Origin: Bacteroidales bacterium
Lineage (GTDB): Bacteria; Bacteroidota; Bacteroidia; Bacteroidales; P3
DNA length: 53,112 nt
Assembly (NCBI GenBank): GCA_024400505.1
Contig: JAKSMP010000009.1
Location: forward strand, 1-53,112
Direction: 5' to 3'
Shown here piece by piece: positions 1 to 6,804 of the stretch; within the stretch, counting starts at the first letter, position 1; each line of letters begins with the position of its first letter. Both the position numbers and the translations under genes were made by a program. A model generated the notes under the pieces. It did no database searches. It was given only the letters and a program-made list of their open reading frames with translations, and was not told the DNA's origin.

Positions 1-116
1 TTCGCGGTTATCTCCAAAATAGGCAGTAGGAATAATGGAATAAGGTAGCAGGTAGCAGGTAGTAGGTGGGAGGGAGCAGGTAGTAGGTTTTTAGGTAGTA
101 GGTAGTAGGTGGGAGG

Positions 117-316
117 TAACCGCGAAAGACGCGAAAAAACGCAAAATTTTTATAGGCAGGAAAGGATATCGAAAAACGCAAAAATACTCTTTGTTCCAAA
201 GAGTCTAGTAGTGGCCCGAGCCCTTTTTCGTGTCTTTGCTTGCTTCAGCAGGCCCAGTTTTGGCGATTTAAATAAGATTTTCGCACCTTTCGCGCTTTTT
301 GCGGTTTTCGCGGTTA
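117..316. repeat. 200-bp element with 11-bp terminal inverted repeats
   Basis: The segment opens with TAACCGCGAAA (117-127) and closes with its exact complement TTTCGCGGTTA (306-316); the similarity extends imperfectly inward through GCG/CGC-rich sequence. Position 1-10 is the right end of a preceding copy cut by the window edge. Position 534 starts another left end, whose right part is lost before the gene at 681. The element contains a hairpin (186-204) and no reading frame. It resembles a MITE-like or REP-like repeat; no target-site duplication was identified. Confidence 0.65.
186..204. repeat. Short perfect hairpin in the repeat element, second copy at 614-630
   Basis: ACTCTTTG (186-193) and CAAAGAGT (197-204) are perfect complements around a 3-base loop TTC. 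The 7-bp core recurs in the next element copy at 614-620/624-630. No T-tract follows, so this is not a clear terminator. It is more likely a structural part of the repeat family. Confidence 0.6.
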
Positions 317-680
317 TCTCCAAAATAGGCAGTAGGAATAATGGAATAAGGTAGCAGGTAGTAGGGAGCAGGTAGTAGGTAGCAGGTAGGAGGTAGTAGG
401 TAGGAGGTAGCAGGTAGGAGGTAGTAGGTAGCAGGGAGTAGGTAGCAGGGAGCAGGTAGGAGGTAGTAGGTAGTAGGTAGGAGGTAGCAGGTAGGAGGTA
501 GTAGGTAGCAGGTAGTAGGTGGGTGGGAGTTTTTAACCGCGAAAGACGCGAAAAAACGCTAAATTTTTATAGGCATGAAACAGAAAGAAAGGATATCGAA
601 AAACGCAAAAGGCCTCTTTGTTCCAAAGAGTGTATCCTTGTAACGCCAGATTATTTATCACAGATCACTGAAATCACAAC

Positions 681-1106
681 ATGAAATATTTCACTATTAG
701 AGAACTTAGCGTTTCGGCTACGGCGATGCGTTTGGGCGTTGACAACACGCCATCGGCTGAGGTGATGCGCAACCTGGCCAAACTGACTGACCTTTTGCTT
801 GACCCCGCCCGTGAGCGATGGGGCAAACCCCTTGTGGTGACCAGCGGATATAGGTGCAAGAAACTGAATGCGCTGGTGGGCGGCGTGGCGGACAGCCAAC
901 ACCTAAGGGGGTGTGCCGCCGATATAGTGACCCTGGGCAACAACCGGTTGCAGAACTACCAGCTGTACCAGATGATAAAATCGAGCTCCTTGCCCTACGA
1001 CCAGCTGATTGCCGAGCATGTGCGGTGCGGCGGCTGCGGCTGGGTGCACATCAGCTTAGCCCCAACTGGCAAACCTAGACGCCAAGCGTTGGAGAGGAGG
1101 GAATAA
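681..1106 (+). CDS. M15 family peptidase (D-Ala-D-Ala carboxypeptidase-like)
   Basis: This 141-residue protein matches the compact Peptidase_M15_3 fold that is common in phage endolysins and in Bacteroidales genomes. The zinc-site signature is visible: SGYRC near residues 55-59, SQHLRG with His74, Asp81 in AADI, then Glu112 and the WVHIS segment with His123. The expected activity is cleavage of peptidoglycan stem peptides. There is no signal peptide, so export would need a holin, lysis or another route, or the protein acts on cytoplasmic precursors. It stands alone, with repeats upstream and GH89 downstream. It may be a phage remnant or a domesticated endolysin; no other phage gene is present. 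Confidence 0.8.
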   Translation: MKYFTIRELSVSATAMRLGVDNTPSAEVMRNLAKLTDLLLDPARERWGKPLVVTSGYRCKKLNALVGGVADSQHLRGCAADIVTLGNNRLQNYQLYQMIKSSSLPYDQLIAEHVRCGGCGWVHISLAPTGKPRRQALERRE

Positions 1107-1110
1107 AGAA

Positions 1111-1142
1111 TTTGGTTATATGGGAAAAATGTTGTACTTTTG
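1111..1142 (+). promoter_or_regulatory. Bacteroidota-type promoter for the GH89 gene
   Basis: TTTG at 1111-1114 and TACTTTTG at 1135-1142 fit the Bacteroidota primary-sigma consensus TTTG-N(19-21)-TAnnTTTG, with a 20-bp spacer. Transcription would start close to position 1147, which is the A of the ATG chosen for GH89. The message would therefore be leaderless or nearly so. The in-frame ATG at 1120 lies upstream of the predicted start of transcription and is unlikely to be used. Confidence 0.75.
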
Positions 1143-1146
1143 CAAA

Positions 1147-3345
1147 ATGAATTATAGGATTTGCTTTATTTTGGCTGCGCTCTTGCCTTGGGGCGCCATG
1201 GCTCAGGGCACGGCTGAGGCGGCATTGGATGTAATCAACCATTTCACCCATGGAGCGATGCCTGTGAAGGTGACGCTGGACCAGAAGAAGAACGCCCTTG
1301 GGGGGGACTCTTTTTGCTATGCCCTGGCGGACGACACGCTGGAGGTGCATGCCAGCAGCGCCGTGGCGGCTTGCCGAGGTTTTTACCACTGGATTCGCTC
1401 TAAGGGGGCTGGGATTTGCAGCTGGAGCGGCAACAGATTTGAGAAGCCCCAGGATATGCACACCGCTGCGACCGCTATGAGTTCACCCTACCGCGACCAC
1501 CAATATATGAATGTGGTGACTTACGGATATACGATGCCCTATTGGGGCAGAGCTGAATGGGACAAGGAGCTGGAATGGATGGCCCTGCACGGGGTGGATA
1601 TGCCGCTGATGCTGATTGGCCAGGAGGCGGTGTATAGGCAGGTGTTTAAGGACATGGGACTGACCGACCCAGAGGTGGACGAATGGCTAGTGGGACCTGC
1701 GCACCTGCCATGGATGAGGATGGGCAACTTGAGCGGCAACAGCTTTGACGGCCCACCGCCCCGGGGGTGGGACAGCCACCAGATGGCATTGGCAGAATAT
1801 GTGATGGACAGGATGCGGGCGCTGGGCATGAAACCCATCTGCCCTGCTTTTGGCGGATTTGTGCCCAAGGCACTGGCAAAGCACTACAACGTGGAGCTGG
1901 ACACCACCGGATGGGACTGGATGCCTGCCCAGCAACGCAACTATCGCATACGGCCCGACTCGCCGCTTTTTGTGGAGATTGGTTCTAGGTTTATCGAAAA
2001 ATGGGAACAGATTTTTGGCAAAGGGCACTACTACTTGAGCGATTCGTTTAACGAGATGGCGATACCGCAAGACACCGCCCTGATGGCCCGCTATGGGCAG
2101 GCTGTGTATAGCAGCATCAGCCAGGCCAACGCCGACGCGGTGTGGGTGATGCAGGGGTGGTCGCTGGGATACCAACGCTGGCTGTGGGGCAACGGCATTT
2201 TTGAGGCGTTGCTGAAGCATGTGCCACAAGAGAAATTCTATCTGCTGGACATGGCTACCGACTATAACTGCTGCTTTTGGAAGAATAGTTTTGACTGGGA
2301 CTTCTACCACGGATTTGATGGCAGGGAGTGGGTGTGGTCGGTGATACCCAATATGGGAGGCAAGACTGCCTATACAGGTGTGATGGAATACTATGCCAAC
2401 GGACGAATTGAGGCACAGACCTCGGCCAACAGGGGCAAGCTGACCGGCTATGGCATGGCACCCGAAGGGCTGGACAATAATGAGATGATATACGAGCTGC
2501 TGTGCGACGGCGGCTATATGGGCGCCACCGACAGCATCAACACCGCTGAATGGCTCAAGAACTATACCCTATGCCGATACGGCAAAACCATACCGGCAGT
2601 GGACGACTACTGGCAGGGCCTGCGGCAATCCATCTACTCGACTTTCCACGACCACCCGCAGTTTGGTTGGCAAGTGCGCAACAATATCACCGGCAGAGGC
2701 ACAGTGAACACCGACACAACCTTCAACCGAGCCGTGGAAAATATTTTTGCCCACCCCAGCGAGATCAGCCAATGGATGAAAATGCTGGACAACGAGGGTG
2801 CCAGGCTGCTGGAGGCCGACTTGATTGAAGGTGCCGCACAATATATTGCAGGCAAGGTGGAGCGGATGAATGGGTTGATTGCCTCATGCGCCGAACAAGG
2901 CGACAAGGATAGAGCGCACCGAATGATGAAGCATGCAGAGCAAACGCTGATGAAGCTGGACGCCATACTGGAGCACCACCCCCTGCACCGACTAGAAAGA
3001 TGGGAGCAAGCGGCCCAGGCTAATGCCCAACTGACGGAGCAAGAGAAACAAGCCTTGGCGAGGAATGCCAGGCGGATTGTGAGTGTGTGGTATGGCCTGC
3101 ACGAGAAGGATGAACCCGTGAACGACTACAGCTGCCGGCTGTGGTCGGGACTTGTGCGAGATTACTATCTGCCCCGCATGAAAGAGACTTGGCTGAAAAA
3201 GATAGACGGAAAAAGGTTCGACCAGATTGAATTTGAGAACCATTTTGTGGAACTGGCACCCAAACTGAGCGAACCTTTAAGGATAGATGATGGAGAGTTG
3301 ATGGATTTCGTGAGCGAGACTATCGCAGGGTTGGTACGATACTAG
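1147..3345 (+). CDS. Alpha-N-acetylglucosaminidase, GH89, secreted
   Basis: This 732-residue enzyme is predicted to remove terminal alpha-linked N-acetylglucosamine from host glycans such as mucin O-glycans. From the ATG at 1147 it begins with a clear signal peptide (MNYRICFILAALLPWGAMAQ). An N-terminal domain is followed by a TIM-barrel catalytic domain and a helical C-terminal domain, the usual GH89 order and length (NAGLU family). The conserved DSFNE motif (Glu303) and the PEG motif (Glu440) match the family's two catalytic acids. An upstream ATG at 1120 would add nine residues before the signal peptide and precedes the likely transcription start, so I rejected it. Its TAG stop overlaps the stop of the convergent lipoprotein gene. 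Confidence 0.93.
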   Translation: MNYRICFILAALLPWGAMAQGTAEAALDVINHFTHGAMPVKVTLDQKKNALGGDSFCYALADDTLEVHASSAVAACRGFYHWIRSKGAGICSWSGNRFEKPQDMHTAATAMSSPYRDHQYMNVVTYGYTMPYWGRAEWDKELEWMALHGVDMPLMLIGQEAVYRQVFKDMGLTDPEVDEWLVGPAHLPWMRMGNLSGNSFDGPPPRGWDSHQMALAEYVMDRMRALGMKPICPAFGGFVPKALAKHYNVELDTTGWDWMPAQQRNYRIRPDSPLFVEIGSRFIEKWEQIFGKGHYYLSDSFNEMAIPQDTALMARYGQAVYSSISQANADAVWVMQGWSLGYQRWLWGNGIFEALLKHVPQEKFYLLDMATDYNCCFWKNSFDWDFYHGFDGREWVWSVIPNMGGKTAYTGVMEYYANGRIEAQTSANRGKLTGYGMAPEGLDNNEMIYELLCDGGYMGATDSINTAEWLKNYTLCRYGKTIPAVDDYWQGLRQSIYSTFHDHPQFGWQVRNNITGRGTVNTDTTFNRAVENIFAHPSEISQWMKMLDNEGARLLEADLIEGAAQYIAGKVERMNGLIASCAEQGDKDRAHRMMKHAEQTLMKLDAILEHHPLHRLERWEQAAQANAQLTEQEKQALARNARRIVSVWYGLHEKDEPVNDYSCRLWSGLVRDYYLPRMKETWLKKIDGKRFDQIEFENHFVELAPKLSEPLRIDDGELMDFVSETIAGLVRY

Positions 3346-4199
3346 AGGTTATCAACCACTAGGCGGACACAATTGCCATAGCTGGGGCCATAATTGTTGG
3401 TGCCATCGATGCTGCGGCCGGTGAAATAGAGGTAGTAGTGGCTATAAGCAGGGCTTGGAGCGGTCCAATAGCGGCCATGGGTACCCACCTGGCTGATGCC
3501 ATATCCATTGCGACAGCCGGCAGCGGGCAGGAACACAGCACCGGCAGCCTGCATGGCAGCCCAAGAGCCATCGGATACGCTATAGGTGTTGCAAGAATAG
3601 TCGGTGTGGAGGGTGCCCAAAGCGGCGTTGAAGGTGCAACCTTCGGGAAGCGTCCAGTTGTCGGGCAGGAAGAAACAGCCAGCCACGAATGAGCCATTGG
3701 CCAGACGGATGGAGCCTGTGGCACAAAGCGAATAGGCATTGGGGCGGTAGTAGCGCAGATAATACCATTCGTCGAGGGTGAGTGTGCGCCAAGGAGAATT
3801 AGCGCCAAAGACACTCCCCCACTCTACATACTCGCCCTGGTAGTTCTCGTCAAGATGGGAGGTGAGCATACCGAAATTGGTGGTGGTGGTGCTCCAGCCA
3901 AAGTGGTCCCAGGCATCGGCCGAATAGGTTGAAAGGAAGTCGTATTGCTGATCGGCCATGCGCCATTGTCCATTGACATACTGCAGATTGCCTTGAGCGA
4001 AACGCACCTGGCGATTGTCGGCGACAGAGAAGAGACCAGAGAGAGCCTCGGGGGTATCGATATCAGGAGGCACGATGGTGTCGATAGTGGGTGTGGTGTC
4101 GGGGGTGATGGGATGGATGGCAGGTTCTTTTTGACAAGAGATGAATGCAAAAAGGGTGAAGGCCAATGCCACAATATGAAAGATAGGATGTGTTTTCAT
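3342..4199 (-). CDS. Bacteroidales surface lipoprotein
   Basis: The 285-residue product starts with a lipoprotein signal (hydrophobic stretch ending FAFISC, lipidated Cys at about residue 22). A Pro/Thr-rich linker (about residues 25-52) follows, then one globular domain. That domain carries a pattern seen in many Bacteroidales exported proteins: VRFAQGNLQY, WEWG/VFGANSPWRTLTLDEWYYL and a C-terminal VRLVVDN. I recognise the domain style, which recalls formylglycine-enzyme-like sugar or surface-binding domains, but not a defined function. The gene sits 29 bp downstream of hflX on the same strand, so it may be read through from that operon. Confidence 0.7.
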   Translation of the reverse strand: MKTHPIFHIVALAFTLFAFISCQKEPAIHPITPDTTPTIDTIVPPDIDTPEALSGLFSVADNRQVRFAQGNLQYVNGQWRMADQQYDFLSTYSADAWDHFGWSTTTTNFGMLTSHLDENYQGEYVEWGSVFGANSPWRTLTLDEWYYLRYYRPNAYSLCATGSIRLANGSFVAGCFFLPDNWTLPEGCTFNAALGTLHTDYSCNTYSVSDGSWAAMQAAGAVFLPAAGCRNGYGISQVGTHGRYWTAPSPAYSHYYLYFTGRSIDGTNNYGPSYGNCVRLVVDNL

Positions 4200-4228
4200 G
4201 TTTAATCTATTAATTTATTAAAGGTTGC

Positions 4229-5536
4229 TCAATATAGGAAATTGTTGTAGGGATAGCGAATGGCGTGGATTTTTTTTACTTCCTCATACAGGAGGTTGCG
4301 CAGCGCATCGACATTGGAGCGACAGGCAGCAGAGATGAAGATGATGTGGTCGGCAGGGGTGTTGGGACCCGTCATGCGAGCCATCCAGGAGTTCTGCAGC
4401 ATTTCCATGGACCAGTTGGCCTTGGTGAGGGGTGTGAGGTCGTCTTCTTCTTTTTGGATATAGGTATAGGCATCGATTTTGTTGAAGACCAAGATGGTGG
4501 GCTTGCCGGATGCACCGATTTCCTCCAAGGTGCGGTTGACGGCATTGATTTGTTCCTCGTAGTCGGGGTGAGAGATGTCAACGATGTGGAGAAGAAGGTC
4601 GGCTTCTTTGACCTCGTCGAGGGTAGATTTGAACGACTCAACCAATCCGTGGGGGAGTTTGCGAATGAAACCCACGGTGTCGGTGAGGAGGAAAGGAAGA
4701 TTGGCGAGCACCACTTTGCGCACTGTGGTGTCGAGGGTGGCGAAGAGTTTGTTCTCGGCGAAGACATCACTCTTGGAGAGGAGGTTCATGAGTGTGGATT
4801 TGCCCACATTGGTGTAGCCCACAAGCGCCACACGCACGAGAGACTCGCGATTCTTGCGTTGTTGCACTTTTTGCTTGTCGATATCGAGGAGCTTTTCTTT
4901 GAGGAGGGCAATCTTCTCGGTGATGAGTCGGCGGTCGGTCTCGATTTGGGTTTCGCCAGGGCCACGCATGCCGATGCCGCCACGCTGACGTTCGAGGTGG
5001 GTCCACATTCGGGTGAGGCGGGGCAGCATATATTGGAGTTGAGCCAGCTCCACCTGGGTTTTGGCGATGGAGGTGCGGGCACGCTTGGCAAAGATATCGA
5101 GGATGAGGGTGGTGCGATCGAGGATGCGACATTCAAACTCGCGCTCGAGGTTGCGCAGCTGGGCAGGCGAGAGTTCGTCGTCGAAGACCAGGAAATCGGC
5201 ATCGAGGGCGTTTTTGTATTCTTTGATCTCTTGCAGCTTGCCGCTACCCACATAGGTGCGGGTGTCGGGGCGGTCGAGTTTCTGCACCACCTGCTTGACG
5301 GCCACGCCGCCAGCAGTGTCGAGGAGGAATGCCAGCTCGGCGAGGCACTCGAGGGTGCGTTCCATGGTGGTGCCATTGGCACAGACGCTCACGAGAATGG
5401 CTTTCTCGGGAACAGGTTCGGTGCTGAAAGTGTTGCGCTCCTGAGGGGTGAGGCGCTTATTTTTGTCGAGACCTTCGGCTTCCCACTGACCGATGGGTTT
5501 CTTCCACTTGCCGTGATTATTGGGTTTCCAGGACAT
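4229..5536 (-). CDS. GTPase HflX
   Basis: This 435-residue ribosome-associated GTPase splits or rescues stalled ribosomes. The HflX N-terminal domain occupies about residues 45-225, with the family signature GGIGMRGPGETQIETDRR at 186-203. The G domain follows: P-loop GYTNVGKST (240-248), DTVGF (286-290) and NKID (352-355). The first 40 residues are a variable basic extension. The gene follows a glycosyltransferase and parC on the minus strand with gaps of 39 and 32 bp, which suggests one transcript. A 425-codon antisense reading frame covers it and is a codon-bias shadow. Confidence 0.95.
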   Translation of the reverse strand: MSWKPNNHGKWKKPIGQWEAEGLDKNKRLTPQERNTFSTEPVPEKAILVSVCANGTTMERTLECLAELAFLLDTAGGVAVKQVVQKLDRPDTRTYVGSGKLQEIKEYKNALDADFLVFDDELSPAQLRNLEREFECRILDRTTLILDIFAKRARTSIAKTQVELAQLQYMLPRLTRMWTHLERQRGGIGMRGPGETQIETDRRLITEKIALLKEKLLDIDKQKVQQRKNRESLVRVALVGYTNVGKSTLMNLLSKSDVFAENKLFATLDTTVRKVVLANLPFLLTDTVGFIRKLPHGLVESFKSTLDEVKEADLLLHIVDISHPDYEEQINAVNRTLEEIGASGKPTILVFNKIDAYTYIQKEEDDLTPLTKANWSMEMLQNSWMARMTGPNTPADHIIFISAACRSNVDALRNLLYEEVKKIHAIRYPYNNFLY

Positions 5537-5575
5537 GGTTGAGGTATGTGTGATCTGGGATGAGTGAACGGTGAA

Positions 5576-6772
5576 TTAGTTGGTGGTGCAAGTGCCGCTT
5601 TTTTGATTCACTACTTGCTGGAGGATTTGCTCGAGCTGCTGGCTAGATTTGGACCAACAGAAGTTGTCCTTCACATACTGGGAGCCCGCCAAGGCCATCT
5701 GCTGGGCTTGCTGGGGCTGCTGGAGAAGGGTGATGATATGCTGGGCAAAAGCCTGGGCAGTGTCGCCCACCAGCACTTGGGTGCCATGCTGGGCACGGAG
5801 CGAGGCATTGGCGATGGAAGTGGTGACACAAGGCAGCTGCATGGACATGGCCTCAAGGAGTTTATTCTGCAGACCTGAGCCGGAGAGCATGGGAGCGGCA
5901 AACACCTTGGAAGAGGCATAGCACTGGCGAATGTCGGGGACGGTGCCTGAGACGGTGATGAGAGAAGACTGGAGTTTGCGCACCGAGCCACGGGGGCTGG
6001 CACCTGCCAGGAGCAGTTTGGCCTGGGGCACTTCACCCCAGACGATGGGCATGATTACTTGAGCCAGATAGGTGGCAGCGCGCACATTGGGCTCGTAGTT
6101 CATGTTGCCACAGAAAACGATGTCGTACTGCTTGGGGCATGAGATGGGTTTGAAATATTCGAAATCAACCCCGTTGGGGATGATGTGGATGTCGCTGTTG
6201 CGCTGATGGGGGATGGCATCGCTATCGGGTTCGGAGATGATGGTGAGGGCATCGAAGATTTTAAAGGCGTTGTACTCGGTGGAGCGAAGCATCTTGAACT
6301 CGAAATGGAGGAAATAGTGCAAGAGGAAACGAGCCGAATCCATACGGCGCTCGAAGTTCATGGAGAGGGCATCCTGAAAGTCCATCACCTTGGGATAGGA
6401 AGAACGACTGACGAGGGGCATGGTGCGCACCATTTGGTTGTAAAGCACATCGGGCATGACCATACGTTCGAAGGCTTTGTAGGCTTTGCGGGCTTTGACA
6501 GAATCCCAATAGCCCAACTGAAGAGATTTGGTGGAGAGATAATTGCGCAGCACATTCTTGTAGTTGACCAGTTTGGGCGATCGGACCACACGGATGGCTT
6601 TGCAATAGGGACGGAGCATTTCTAGGTGGGCAGGTTGCACAGGGGTGTGCGACACACAGAAAAGATAGATATCATTTGTCTTCGACAATTCCTTGATCTG
6701 GTTGAAGGCGCGGAGTTTGTCGCCTTTTTCCAGTGGATAAGGGAATCGGGGAAGGACTACGAGTATTTTCAT
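5576..6772 (-). CDS. Family 4 glycosyltransferase
   Basis: The 398-residue protein has the two-domain GT-B layout. The N-terminal half opens with ILVVLPRFPYPLEKGDKLRA, typical of the sugar transferases related to the PEP-CTERM/Stp1 group. The C-terminal nucleotide-sugar domain has IIPNGVDFEYF (about 197-207), DIVFCGNMNYEPN and GSGLQNKLLEAMSM, where the Glu of the E-x7-E region sits. It most likely transfers a sugar to a cell-surface glycan or capsule precursor in the cytoplasm. Donor and acceptor cannot be read from the sequence. No other capsule genes flank it; parC lies 32 bp upstream and hflX 39 bp downstream. Confidence 0.85.
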   Translation of the reverse strand: MKILVVLPRFPYPLEKGDKLRAFNQIKELSKTNDIYLFCVSHTPVQPAHLEMLRPYCKAIRVVRSPKLVNYKNVLRNYLSTKSLQLGYWDSVKARKAYKAFERMVMPDVLYNQMVRTMPLVSRSSYPKVMDFQDALSMNFERRMDSARFLLHYFLHFEFKMLRSTEYNAFKIFDALTIISEPDSDAIPHQRNSDIHIIPNGVDFEYFKPISCPKQYDIVFCGNMNYEPNVRAATYLAQVIMPIVWGEVPQAKLLLAGASPRGSVRKLQSSLITVSGTVPDIRQCYASSKVFAAPMLSGSGLQNKLLEAMSMQLPCVTTSIANASLRAQHGTQVLVGDTAQAFAQHIITLLQQPQQAQQMALAGSQYVKDNFCWSKSSQQLEQILQQVVNQKSGTCTTN

Positions 6773-6804
6773 TGTATAATATAATAGGGATTAAAAATGA
6801 TTAC

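Larger units (their letters stand above)
1..680. repeat. Non-coding repeat region: heptad arrays plus TIR elements
   Basis: I see no credible gene in these 680 bases. About 45-116 and 346-530 are runs of 7-bp units of the type GGTAGTA, GGTAGCA and GGTAGGA, so a GG doublet recurs about every seven bases. Between and after them lie copies of an AT-rich element that begins TAACCGCGAAAGACGCG. The two short reading frames that cross this region are repeat-driven and have no recognisable protein content. The same heptad sequence reappears near 26.2 kb. Confidence 0.9.

Noticed and set aside
109-354. 81-codon frame in the left repeat region
   Set aside because: It is made of repeat-element sequence and ends in the heptad array; no conserved protein is visible.
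681-1106. Prophage remnant signalled by the endolysin-like M15 peptidase
   Set aside because: No holin, capsid, tail, integrase or attachment repeats are nearby, so a prophage cannot be supported from one gene.
4265-5542. 425-codon frame antisense to hflX
   Set aside because: Low-complexity Glu/Gly/Val-rich translation typical of an antisense shadow; no domain and no promoter.
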